Below are positions 8,281 to 15,067 of a stretch of DNA of 15,406 nucleotides, piece by piece. Each line of letters starts with the position of its first letter. The first letter of the stretch is position 1. Position numbers and translations under genes: made by a program. Origin of the DNA: Shewanellaceae bacterium. Its GTDB lineage: Bacteria; Pseudomonadota; Gammaproteobacteria; Enterobacterales; Shewanellaceae. The notes beneath the pieces were generated by a model, which saw only the letters and a program-made list of their open reading frames with translations, did not search any database and had not been told where the DNA came from. The stretch is taken from assembly GCA_016779685.1 (NCBI GenBank), contig JADHND010000013.1, positions 1 to 15,406 on the forward strand, written 5' to 3'.

Positions 8281-8302
8281 AAGCGTGATCAAAATCACAT
8301 CT
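8281..8302 (-). promoter_or_regulatory. CRP/FNR-family operator-like site
   Basis: GTGA at 8285-8288 and TCAC at 8295-8298 are separated by six bases, and the flanks continue the dyad in CRP fashion (right half TCACAT; left half CGTGA instead of TGTGA). An AT-rich leftward -10 candidate (TATAAG or TAAATA as complements of 8251-8260) lies about 40-48 bases from the centre of the dyad after allowing for the start site. That suits an activator-dependent promoter for the metalloprotease gene. The start codon is almost 390 bases away, so the leader would be long. Confidence 0.5.
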
Positions 8303-8351
8303 GCTTGAAAAAAGACAGAGATTGATCATAAAAGCAGCTTTTTTTTAACAA

Positions 8352-8414
8352 AAATTTCATTCAATTAACTTTATTCTAATGAAATTTAGGCCAAGCACGC
8401 GCTTCGTGCTTGGC
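8352..8414. terminator. Two back-to-back hairpins after the toxin-like operon
   Basis: The first hairpin met by leftward RNA is a perfect 10-bp GC-rich stem (8390-8399 with 8405-8414, arm GCCAAGCACG, 5-base loop). It is followed two bases later by a perfect 10-bp AT-rich inverted repeat (AAATTTCATT at 8352-8361 with 8378-8387, 16-base loop). There is no T run directly after the first stem. The position past the last gene of the operon suggests termination or 3'-end protection. Confidence 0.5.
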
Positions 8415-8526
8415 TATGGTGGTGGTTATGGATGTTTTGGTTAAGAGACGTCGACTAAGTTAGGCCGAGATGATCAGGATAGCAGCGTGAATTCGCTGGC
8501 ATGTTGTATCAATCAATGTCATGACA

Positions 8527-9303
8527 TCAAGGGCGGAAGCACGTGTTTTTGGGTTCCATAGTGTACAGTTGCTCATCCAGTAGGGTTTGGATCGGTATAC
8601 CATCAGGCAGCATTTGTGGCACCACCTCTTGCCACTCAAGTAATTTAATTCCATCACTTGGATGGACACCTTTGCTCACGATGCGAAAGTGGCTGTTTCG
8701 CGGTTGAATAAACTGTGCATTTTCAGCTTCCATTAGCGTCATGGCCGGACGACTGCGTTTGCTGCGCACTTTGATGAGGATTTTTTCATAGTTTGATGGA
8801 AGAGGGAAGGCATCATTTTCCATTTTAAGAGAGGTCTGCATTAAGGTTGCATCGGTATGCAAATACCCCGAGTGACGAAAGATATCATCGATTGCAAGTG
8901 ACTCCCAAGATTCTTTCGGTAAGATGATACTGGTGTAAGTATCGACTTCAAGTGGTGGTAAGCCATGTAAAATGCTATCCATGGTACGTTGAAACATTCG
9001 CATGTCTGCCATATAGGCATCCGAAAAAAAAATCCGTTTGTTCGGTGATGCTTGCAGAAAATAATTCACTTGGGGGATGATGTTGTCTTGGAACGACGCT
9101 TTCACCCATGTGGTTATGCTCGGATCTAATACCGTATTCCGGAGCATATAGTTTTCCACCCAAACGAGTTCTTGGTTACGGCGCTGCCACTTGGCGAAGT
9201 CGTTGGCCTGTAATATGAGTTTTTGTTCCAGTGTGTTGGCGCAACTTGTATAGCTACAAACTAAGATCAAGCCAGCGCTAAGGATGCGATAATTTGAGTT
9301 CAT
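8527..9303 (-). CDS. Exported ADP-ribosyltransferase-fold-like protein, catalytic motifs degenerate (second copy)
   Basis: A 258-residue protein with a signal peptide cut probably after Ser-Cys-Ala22. The start ATG shares a base with the stop of the upstream gene (TAATG), implying translational coupling. The order of motifs follows the Arg-Ser-Glu class of ADP-ribosyltransferases: an asparagine-containing helix VNYFLQ at 79-84 (usual IN-x2-LR), a helix then LPPLEV at 115-120, Tyr123 where Tyr-Arg is expected, HTDA at 149-152 where Ser-Thr-Ser is expected, a KILIKV strand at 174-179, and NAQFIQP at 195-201 where Glu-x-Glu-hydrophobic is expected. In this register Arg becomes Thr124, STS becomes TDA and the Glu pair becomes Asn195/Gln197. 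A nearby Glu192-x-Glu194 leaves some doubt about register. It is a paralogue of the gene just upstream. The fold call is my inference; the gene call itself is firm. Confidence 0.8.
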   Translation of the reverse strand: MNSNYRILSAGLILVCSYTSCANTLEQKLILQANDFAKWQRRNQELVWVENYMLRNTVLDPSITTWVKASFQDNIIPQVNYFLQASPNKRIFFSDAYMADMRMFQRTMDSILHGLPPLEVDTYTSIILPKESWESLAIDDIFRHSGYLHTDATLMQTSLKMENDAFPLPSNYEKILIKVRSKRSRPAMTLMEAENAQFIQPRNSHFRIVSKGVHPSDGIKLLEWQEVVPQMLPDGIPIQTLLDEQLYTMEPKNTCFRP

Positions 9304-10094
9304 TATTCATTTAAAGCCTGAATGCCAGCTTCACAATATTGGGGCATCATCAAAGACGGCAACGAACTGCTGGCTTGTTCTAATTCGTTACTGCTCATTT
9401 CTTGGAGACGCAGATAGTATTTTTGATGCGCGTTGCTAAAATCTTTTTCCATGATTTTAAAGTTGGTGTGGCGAGGCCAAACCAACTGTGAGTGATCCTC
9501 GGTTGTAAAGCTATTCATGAGCCGGCTTTGTTTGCCTTCGATATGGACAATCAGGCCGACTTTTTGTATCGGATTGTGCATGGCCAGGTTTTCATATGCC
9601 TCGGGTAGTGTGGCGTAGCTGTGATAAAATCCCATCTCATGATAGACATGACCGATGTTCCAATGTTCCCATTGCGCCATTGAAATCCATTGCCCCGCAT
9701 AAGAGCTCACTTCTAGTGGAGGTAAGCTTTGGAGGATGTTTTCTAAGTACTGACTGGTTTGCTCTGTCTGTTCGATGTCGAGTCGATTCATTTCCAACAT
9801 CGCTGGATTGTGGCTGTTATGGAGAAAAAAATTAAGGCCATCGATATGATCAGGATGAATCAGGGCCGCAATATTTTCCATTTCATGGTCAGACATGATC
9901 ATGTTGCGATACAGATTATGCTCGATTTCAATCAGGTTTTTACGGTGTTGCGTCCAGCGCATATCGTCTTCAGCCTGGTACGATAAATGATGTGCCAAAA
10001 GTCCGGCAGAGCCGATGGCGCTGTGGTGTAACAGCAGGAGCGCCATGAAGCTCAGTACAGCTTGTTTAAAGAGAGATACACGGCATCCTTGCAT
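9303..10094 (-). CDS. Exported ADP-ribosyltransferase-fold-like protein, catalytic motifs degenerate (first copy)
   Basis: A 263-residue protein from ATG at 10094, which gives a clean signal peptide (Arg/Lys-containing n-region, Leu-rich core, cleavage near Ile-Gly-Ser-Ala). A GTG at 10115 would overlap the preceding gene by 14 bases and is less likely; both lack a strong ribosome site. It aligns with its neighbour throughout: NFFLH versus NYFLQ, LPPLEV-x2-Y in both, and PR-x2-x-F-(K/R)-I near the end. Its SSYAGQ resembles the classic YRG motif of ADP-ribosyltransferases with Ala133 replacing Arg, HSYA (~158-161) sits at the STS position, and His201/Gln203 sit at the Glu-x-Glu position. The following LVHIEGK-like strand and the Leu-x-Leu-Gln-Glu end also fit that fold. 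If this reading is right, it is a pseudoenzyme or an enzyme with unusual chemistry. Confidence 0.78.
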   Translation of the reverse strand: MQGCRVSLFKQAVLSFMALLLLHHSAIGSAGLLAHHLSYQAEDDMRWTQHRKNLIEIEHNLYRNMIMSDHEMENIAALIHPDHIDGLNFFLHNSHNPAMLEMNRLDIEQTEQTSQYLENILQSLPPLEVSSYAGQWISMAQWEHWNIGHVYHEMGFYHSYATLPEAYENLAMHNPIQKVGLIVHIEGKQSRLMNSFTTEDHSQLVWPRHTNFKIMEKDFSNAHQKYYLRLQEMSSNELEQASSSLPSLMMPQYCEAGIQALNE

Positions 10095-10101
10095 AAGTGA
10101 C

Positions 10102-12387
10102 TTAGCGGTTAGCACAATAAGGTTGCATCACAGCAGCATAGTTTAGATATTGATGCTGAATCTCATTGAAGAGATGATACCAAAACGGCAAGACCACCAA
10201 GTCACTGTCGGTCACTTGACTTAGAGGCGCTGCTAAGCGCTTGACCAAAGCACAATCGTGTTGTGGTTGTGAAGACAACCCAGTCACGATAAGCCGTACT
10301 CGGTCTAAATGTTGGGCGATCATCGGTTGTGGTAGGTTGGTCATATCACCAGTGTCTTGATTTAGCCAATGCCTAAGCTTGTTCGGTAAAACCAGATTAG
10401 GCTCATTGATCAGACTGACTTGATGCAGCTTATCCTTAATTCTTAATTGTTTAAAGAGCAACAAAGGTTTGACTGCACCCAGCTTTTCAGCATGTTGTTG
10501 TAAAAACCAAGTTTGGTTCCAAGGATAGCGGTCAAAGAAATGACGCATTCTTTGGTTCAGGTTGGCCAATTGCACGGGAGATTGCAGTTCTGCTATCAGT
10601 TTTTGGTACCAAGCTGGCACCAGCTGTTGGTAGCCTTTTAAAGTCAGCAAGTACCCTCGGGCTGCTTGTATGGCGGTCGGTGAGGTGAGCTTGAGATCAG
10701 GTAGCGCGGTTGTGACGCTGCTTGTTAACCACGATAGGTATATTTGCCGTTGTGACAGCGGCTGCTGCGTTAACCAATTGATTGCTGGCATGGTTGGCTG
10801 TAAGAGATGGTCTATCTCTCGTGGATGATAGCCATGATGAAACCGATATGCACTGTGTTTGTTTGAATATAGCGCATCAATACCTTGCTCATACTGAGCG
10901 GTTAAAGTTGAGAAAGCCTGCATGTTGTCGTCTTTGCTGGCGTCAAAGGGCACGATTTGAGTGGTGTAGTTGATGTCGGTTAGCCATTGACGGATACCAC
11001 AATATTGATAGACAGAGGGTATCCATTTCATCCAGCTAGGTACGCTTGAACAACTGCGCTTGGGCAAAATGCGGGCTGTTAAGCTGGGTGAGTCCAGTGT
11101 GATTTGTTCACTGGGAATATCTTTAAATTCATTCAGCACCCAGTGGAGAAAACTCAGTTGTTCTAGCCGCTGACGCTTCCTGTTCAGTCGAGCTTGATAG
11201 GGCGCGTTGCTGTGCTTCATCTGCGCTAGCTGCTGTTGTAACTGCGATAAGGTCGCCGCTTGGTGATTTGCAATCTGACTTGTTACAGCATAGATCAGTT
11301 GTGCTTTGGCCTCTCGCATTTGCTCGCCTAGCTGTGACCACGATGCCACCGAAAAATGTGGATGACGATCTTTGACTAAGTCTTCCAAAGGGAGCAGGTT
11401 ATGGTTAAGCATTTGCGCGAGACAATTGACTAACTTATGGGTGATGACCTGCTGATTGCGGAGTTGATGGACGTCCATCTGAATACTTTGAGGTTCACAT
11501 TGCAACGGCAGTCGTGACAACTGCATTTGTTGATCTAGCTGATAGGGTGCGCGATATAGCTGGTAATAAAGATGCTTAAAAAACTGATCATCCAGATGCT
11601 GAAGTGCTTTGTCTAAGGTGCGGATCCAAGCCAGCGCATAGTCTTGATGGTAGCGAATCGCCGTTATGATTTGATTGTCCAGCATGAGTTTATATTGGAT
11701 CAGCTCTTGTTTCATCCCAATTTTTTCTAATTGAATGATGCTGTCGATGGCATTCGCTAAGGCGCGGGTCTTGGCCGTGGTGTCGGTGTATAAATAATGA
11801 TGTTCTTGTTTGATGCGCTCAATATCCTGGTTGATTTGAGTATTGACATGATCAGCACTGGCCAAATCGCGCGCTAAATCGCCGGCGAACGGTACCAGAT
11901 ACAGGACGCTGGCCACCTTATCTAACTCGGTACTTTGTTGGTTGCCAAAAGTGGTGGTGAGATTATCAACCCACAAGCCAAGCGCGACGGCATCAAAGAC
12001 AGGACCAAGCACCTCCAGCCCTCCCTTGGCCCATGAGCCATAGCGTTTGAGCTTGTTGAGCATAGACTCAGTTTCAGCCACACTGACATCGCCGACAAAG
12101 GAAGGGCTGCTGGGCGTGTATTGGGTTTCTAAAGCATGCATTTTTTTCGCGTTCGGATAAAGATCTCGCCATGCAATCGGTTCAGCCGGGGGGGCTAAGT
12201 TTTTTAAAGGTTCGATGGTATCTACATCAGCTTCAGCTATCGTCGACTCGGTGCTGATGGTGTCGTTTTTTGAACCAGGTAAAGGACAGGTTTCGTAGGC
12301 AAAGCTGGGTGCAACCCATAACAAACTCCACCCGAGAATCAGCAATGGTTTAGACAGCATGCTTAAGTGCATAGATACAGACGGCAC
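10102..12387 (-). CDS. Large exported protein with hydrophobic toxin-translocation-like module, first gene of operon
   Basis: A 761-residue protein. The GTG start at 12387 is supported by AAGGA seven bases upstream; later in-frame ATGs lack this. The signal peptide runs to Ala30 (Ser-Phe-Ala, then Tyr-Glu-Thr-Cys). Residues ~50-100 are Ser/Thr/acidic linker. Residues ~117-178 form two glycine-containing hydrophobic helices joined by a polar turn: EVLGPVFDAVALGLW, then ELDKVASVLYLVPFAGDLA. This recalls the helical region after the catalytic domain in enterotoxin-A-like proteins and the diphtheria-toxin membrane helices. The rest is largely alpha-helical, Gln/Leu-rich, with a probable coiled coil at ~355-415 and a few scattered cysteines (34, 297, 322, 446, 463, 712, 758). 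No enzyme motif was seen. It is followed at 7 bases by the two ADP-ribosyltransferase-like paralogues, which suggests a common function. The domain resemblance is from memory and weak to moderate. Confidence 0.83.
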   Translation of the reverse strand: MPSVSMHLSMLSKPLLILGWSLLWVAPSFAYETCPLPGSKNDTISTESTIAEADVDTIEPLKNLAPPAEPIAWRDLYPNAKKMHALETQYTPSSPSFVGDVSVAETESMLNKLKRYGSWAKGGLEVLGPVFDAVALGLWVDNLTTTFGNQQSTELDKVASVLYLVPFAGDLARDLASADHVNTQINQDIERIKQEHHYLYTDTTAKTRALANAIDSIIQLEKIGMKQELIQYKLMLDNQIITAIRYHQDYALAWIRTLDKALQHLDDQFFKHLYYQLYRAPYQLDQQMQLSRLPLQCEPQSIQMDVHQLRNQQVITHKLVNCLAQMLNHNLLPLEDLVKDRHPHFSVASWSQLGEQMREAKAQLIYAVTSQIANHQAATLSQLQQQLAQMKHSNAPYQARLNRKRQRLEQLSFLHWVLNEFKDIPSEQITLDSPSLTARILPKRSCSSVPSWMKWIPSVYQYCGIRQWLTDINYTTQIVPFDASKDDNMQAFSTLTAQYEQGIDALYSNKHSAYRFHHGYHPREIDHLLQPTMPAINWLTQQPLSQRQIYLSWLTSSVTTALPDLKLTSPTAIQAARGYLLTLKGYQQLVPAWYQKLIAELQSPVQLANLNQRMRHFFDRYPWNQTWFLQQHAEKLGAVKPLLLFKQLRIKDKLHQVSLINEPNLVLPNKLRHWLNQDTGDMTNLPQPMIAQHLDRVRLIVTGLSSQPQHDCALVKRLAAPLSQVTDSDLVVLPFWYHLFNEIQHQYLNYAAVMQPYCANR

Positions 12388-12440
12388 GTTTGTTTCCTTA
12401 ATATGTCATGAAAAGAGAGGCGACACAGTTGAGTTTTATT

Positions 12441-12501
12441 TATGTTGCAACAAGTAAATATTTGTATGTTAATTTTACAATATGTTGCATATTTTAGTGA
12501 A
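12441..12501 (-). promoter_or_regulatory. Predicted promoter of the three-gene operon with paired TATGTTGCA sites
   Basis: Leftward -35 TTCACT (complement of 12496-12501) and -10 TAAAAT (complement of 12472-12477) have an 18-base spacer. Two copies of TATGTTGCA at 12441-12449 and 12481-12489 are exactly 40 bases apart. Each lies within a small dyad: TGTTGCAACA at 12443-12452, and ATATG...CATAT at 12480-12492. The distal copy falls inside the -35/-10 spacer and the proximal one just past the predicted start site. That layout is typical of repression by a dimer binding two sites on one helix face. Confidence 0.4.
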
Positions 12502-12646
12502 CTATGCGTTTTGGTTCAAGTCGAAGTGATCAATGTTTGCGCAATTAAAGGCCGTTTGCCATTTTAAATTCATTTGTTTGAGTTTATTATGTGCAGAATT
12601 GTCCTTTTTGTTCAAAAAACAATCAAGTGAGCTTTTTTTCATGGGG

Positions 12647-12691
12647 TTGACTTTTTGTTAACATTTCTTTTACTGAATAATGTGATAGAAT
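12647..12691 (+). promoter_or_regulatory. Possible promoter of the CsgG-like lipoprotein operon
   Basis: An extended -10 (TGA then TAGAAT at 12686-12691) lies 36 bases before the start codon. No -35 box sits at ideal distance; TTAACA at 12658-12663 is 22 bases away and TTGACT at 12647-12652 is 33 bases away. An extended -10 can act with a weak -35, so a start near 12698 is plausible. Confidence 0.35.
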
Positions 12692-12727
12692 TTTACTTCT
12701 GGTTATAAAAATAAAAAGGTAAAAAAA

Positions 12728-13675
12728 TTGAAACAACAAATCAAGATTGGGACACTGTTGCTTAGCGGTGCCTTATTCCTAGGTGGTTGTGCGACCTCAC
12801 CAACCGCAACCAACAATCGCATTGCAACGGCTGCACCTGAAGTGAGTCCGACGCTACAAGAGCAACCTTACCACGGTTTAAAACGGGTGGTCGCAATTGG
12901 TCGCTTTACCGATGAAACCAAGCGTGCCAATGGTTTGTTTCGACAAGCTAAAACCCAAAACAAAATGGGTAAGCAAGCGTCAGATATATTGGCCGCTCGG
13001 TTAACCAGCACGGGTAAGTTTGTCATGTTGGAACGTCAAGACTTATCGGTTCTCAAAGAAGAATCTACTTTTGATAAGAAGTCCTTGCAAGGGGCACGTT
13101 ATTTAATTGTTGGCTCCGTATCAGAGTATGGCCGTGAAACAACCAGTGATGTGGGCGTGTTCTCGCGAACCAAGCGGCAGCGCGCGTATGCGGCGGTCAA
13201 CATTCGCTTGATTGATGTCCAAACTTCCGAGGTGATCTACGCCGAAGAGGCACGTGGAGAAGCGATGGCTGAAAAAAATCGGACATTCGGTATTGGCGGT
13301 ACGGCCGGCTACAACAGCTCATTGGATGATCAGGCCTTGTCGGCGGCGATTTCTAAGCTGGCTTCGAACGTGGTGGAAAATCTGATGGACGCACCCTGGG
13401 AAGCGTATTTGGTGGACAAGCTGTCGGGACATTATTTGATGACGGGCGGACGGACGCAAGGCATCAAAACAGGCGACAACTTTGTGGTGTTGCGTAAAGG
13501 CAAAACCATCAAGAATCCGCAAACGGGTGGTGTGTTAACCCTACCAGGTGAACAAGTCGCCACTGTGCAGGTGGATGGTTTTATCGGCAAGCAAAACAAC
13601 ACATTAAGTAAATTACGTTTGGTATCAGGTCAAATCGACGGGTCATTGACTGAGTATGTGGTTCAAGAAGGATAA
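12728..13675 (+). CDS. CsgG/HfaB-family outer-membrane lipoprotein with FlgT-C-like tail
   Basis: A 315-residue lipoprotein. TTG is the start: AAGG lies 8 bases upstream, and only this start yields the signal peptide with lipobox Leu-Gly-Gly-Cys21. Residues ~50-222 match the CsgG fold: RVVAIGRFTDE, a region of small helices with GKQASDILAARL, KFVMLERQDL, YLIVGSV, and the amphipathic strand AAVNIRLIDVQTSEVIYAEEA. CsgG proper forms a nonameric outer-membrane pore for curli export; family members of this type serve other envelope roles. Residues ~232-313 form an added beta-rich domain (TQGIKTGDNFVVLRKGK, NPQTGGVL) like the FlgT C-terminal domain. It leads four lipoprotein genes with gaps of 3 and 0 bases and one 4-base overlap, so these are surely one operon. 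No CsgA/B substrate gene is in the window, so curli secretion is not implied. Confidence 0.88.
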   Translation: MKQQIKIGTLLLSGALFLGGCATSPTATNNRIATAAPEVSPTLQEQPYHGLKRVVAIGRFTDETKRANGLFRQAKTQNKMGKQASDILAARLTSTGKFVMLERQDLSVLKEESTFDKKSLQGARYLIVGSVSEYGRETTSDVGVFSRTKRQRAYAAVNIRLIDVQTSEVIYAEEARGEAMAEKNRTFGIGGTAGYNSSLDDQALSAAISKLASNVVENLMDAPWEAYLVDKLSGHYLMTGGRTQGIKTGDNFVVLRKGKTIKNPQTGGVLTLPGEQVATVQVDGFIGKQNNTLSKLRLVSGQIDGSLTEYVVQEG

Positions 13676-13678
13676 ACA

Positions 13679-14008
13679 ATGAAAATTATAAAAAAAATAG
13701 GTTTAGGCTTGCTCCTAATGGGCATCACTGCTTGTAGTAGTTCAGGTTATCAACATTCGGCAGCGATGGATGACAAAGCCTATCTGGCTTTGAAAGGGGA
13801 TCCTGATGGGATCCGATTGGTGGTCGATGGGCAGTCCGTCGATGTGGGTTCTCGCGAGGTGAAGACCTATGAGTTGGATGGCGTTGACGTCACTCGGTTT
13901 GTGGTTGCCAAAGGCAAACATCATGTGCAAGTGTATCGCGCTGACCGTTTGATCATCAACCGGAAAATCTTTGTGACACCCGGTCACCTGTTTGAATTGG
14001 AGATGTAA
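13679..14008 (+). CDS. Small lipoprotein, PEGA-like beta domain
   Basis: A 109-residue lipoprotein; lipobox Ile-Thr-Ala-Cys19 followed by Ser, which favours outer-membrane sorting. The mature part, from about residue 38, reads as a single small beta domain: GIRLVVDGQSVDVG, then a Tyr-Glu-Leu strand, FVVAKGKHHVQVYRADRL and a final strand after VTPGH. The VDG...G-x-H-x-V-x-V pattern resembles PEGA domains, which often accompany envelope lipoproteins. It starts 3 bases after the CsgG-like gene and abuts the next gene. The more usual form of this cluster, as I know it, is CsgG, DUF4810 and DUF799, so this gene looks like an added fourth member. A run of eight A at 13690-13697 lies in its first codons. 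Confidence 0.85.
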   Translation: MKIIKKIGLGLLLMGITACSSSGYQHSAAMDDKAYLALKGDPDGIRLVVDGQSVDVGSREVKTYELDGVDVTRFVVAKGKHHVQVYRADRLIINRKIFVTPGHLFELEM

Positions 14009-14371
14009 ATGAAGTCAATCAAATTAATTGGCTTGGCTGCGTTGTTGTCGCTAGGTTTGGTCGGTTGTTCCGGCACCAAAACCTTGTATCACTGGGGTGA
14101 TTACAATGAAACGGCTTATGAATATCAAAAAGAGCCGTCGCCGGAGACTCAGCAAGCGCATGTCGATGAAATGCTGGAAATAGTGGAAGATGCTACGGAT
14201 GACCACGAGTTGGTGCCGCCAGGGATCTATTTTGAGCTCGGCATGTATTATGCGGAGCAGAACCAAACACAAACAGCGAAAGTGTATTTTGACAAAGAGG
14301 TGCAAGCGTTTCCAGAGTCTAAAACGATGGTCGCCTTTGCGTTACAACAGCTAGGAGAACCCGTCCAATGA
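14009..14371 (+). CDS. DUF4810 family lipoprotein
   Basis: A 120-residue lipoprotein; lipobox Leu-Val-Gly-Cys20. The family signature LYHWGDYNETAYEY follows at ~26-39. The C-terminal half has VPPGIYFELGMYYAEQ with an AKVYFDKEVQAFPES stretch, a tetratricopeptide-like helical pair typical of DUF4810. The ATG directly follows the preceding stop codon, and the last four bases overlap the next start (ATGA). The family has no settled biochemical role. Its constant company with CsgG-like and DUF799 lipoproteins suggests an outer-membrane complex. Confidence 0.88.
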   Translation: MKSIKLIGLAALLSLGLVGCSGTKTLYHWGDYNETAYEYQKEPSPETQQAHVDEMLEIVEDATDDHELVPPGIYFELGMYYAEQNQTQTAKVYFDKEVQAFPESKTMVAFALQQLGEPVQ

Positions 14372-15042
14372 GAAAGATTGTTTTAGGTATCATGGTCGTG
14401 ATATTGGCTGGGTGTCAATCGGCACCTCAATTCACCAAGGAACAGCTGTATCCGCTCATGTATGCTGAAAAACCTTTGTCGATTGTGGTTGCGCCCATCA
14501 TCAACAAAAGTACGGCTGCGGATGCAGGCGACTTGTATCAGACCACCATCGCCAAACCTTTGGCTGAAGCAGGCTATTACGTCGTTTCTGTTCCTTTCTC
14601 TAAGCGTATCTTAGAGCAAGAAGGTTTGGTCGATGGTCAGCAATTGGAAGCCATCGAAGTGTCGTCTTTCCGCGATATTTTTGGGGCGGATGCCGTGCTG
14701 TTGGTGACCATCCAAGAGTGGGATACCAACTATTATGTGGTCGGGGGCAATGTAACGGTCAGCTTGGCGATGTCACTTAAATCGACCCACAGCAATGAGC
14801 AGCTCTGGCATTACTCAGGTAAGATAGTCGTGGATACCCAAGGTGATTCAACTGGGGGGTATCTCGGAAAATTGATTGCCACTGCTATCAATACCGCGCA
14901 GGCCAAGTATGTCGATGCTGCGGAGCAAGTTAACAACAGGGTGGTGTTTACCATGCCACGTGGGCAGCATCATCAAGGGTTTATGAAAGATCAAAAGGTG
15001 CCGACGAGCTTGCTGGCTCCACAACTCGCAGCAGCAGAGTAA
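14368..15042 (+). CDS. DUF799 (GNA1162-like) lipoprotein
   Basis: A 224-residue lipoprotein; lipobox Leu-Ala-Gly-Cys16. The mature protein begins with a linker, then PLSIVVAPIINKST, TIAKPLAEAGYYVVSV and FGADAVLLVTIQEWDTNY, the hallmarks of the family that includes the neisserial lipoprotein GNA1162. That protein has a fold related to TolB-N/CsgG-type alpha-beta domains. It overlaps the DUF4810 gene by 4 bases, so it is translationally coupled. It is the last gene of the operon; an intrinsic terminator follows 25 bases on. The tail after ~200 (MPRGQHHQGF onward) is probably flexible. Confidence 0.9.
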   Translation: MRKIVLGIMVVILAGCQSAPQFTKEQLYPLMYAEKPLSIVVAPIINKSTAADAGDLYQTTIAKPLAEAGYYVVSVPFSKRILEQEGLVDGQQLEAIEVSSFRDIFGADAVLLVTIQEWDTNYYVVGGNVTVSLAMSLKSTHSNEQLWHYSGKIVVDTQGDSTGGYLGKLIATAINTAQAKYVDAAEQVNNRVVFTMPRGQHHQGFMKDQKVPTSLLAPQLAAAE

Positions 15043-15067
15043 CGGTTATTCTTGCTCCACCATGCAT

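Larger units (their letters stand above)
7906..8526. other. 621-base intergenic region: long leader of the metalloprotease gene and 3' region of the next operon
   Basis: No convincing gene is present. From the metalloprotease start outward it holds a leader of about 340 bases with a perfect Shine-Dalgarno sequence at 8128-8136, a CRP-like site at 8281-8302, T/A-rich DNA and two consecutive hairpins (8352-8387 and 8390-8414). The hairpins lie 113 bases or more past the stop codon at 8527 of the operon on the right. Any promoter here probably faces left, since no rightward gene follows. Confidence 0.7.
12388..12727. other. Divergent promoter region between the toxin-like operon and the CsgG-like operon
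   Basis: About 340 AT-rich bases without a gene. The left half holds the likely promoter and repeated operator-like sites of the leftward operon; the right end holds the likely promoter and ribosome site (AAGG at 12716-12719) of the rightward operon. The middle (about 12505-12640) shows only a weak further TGTTTGCGCA resemblance at 12534. Confidence 0.7.

Noticed and set aside
8301..8346. Rightward terminator CTGCTT...AAGCAG followed by a T run
   Set aside because: Only a 6-bp stem with a 25-base loop, and no rightward gene to terminate.
13690..13697. Run of eight A in the small lipoprotein as a phase-variation tract
   Set aside because: The run arises from Ile-Lys-Lys codons in a signal peptide of an AT-rich organism; there is no evidence of length variation.
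12728..15042. Curli secretion locus
   Set aside because: Only the CsgG fold is shared; no csgA, csgB, csgE or csgF-like gene is in the window, and the DUF4810/DUF799 partners mark a different cluster.
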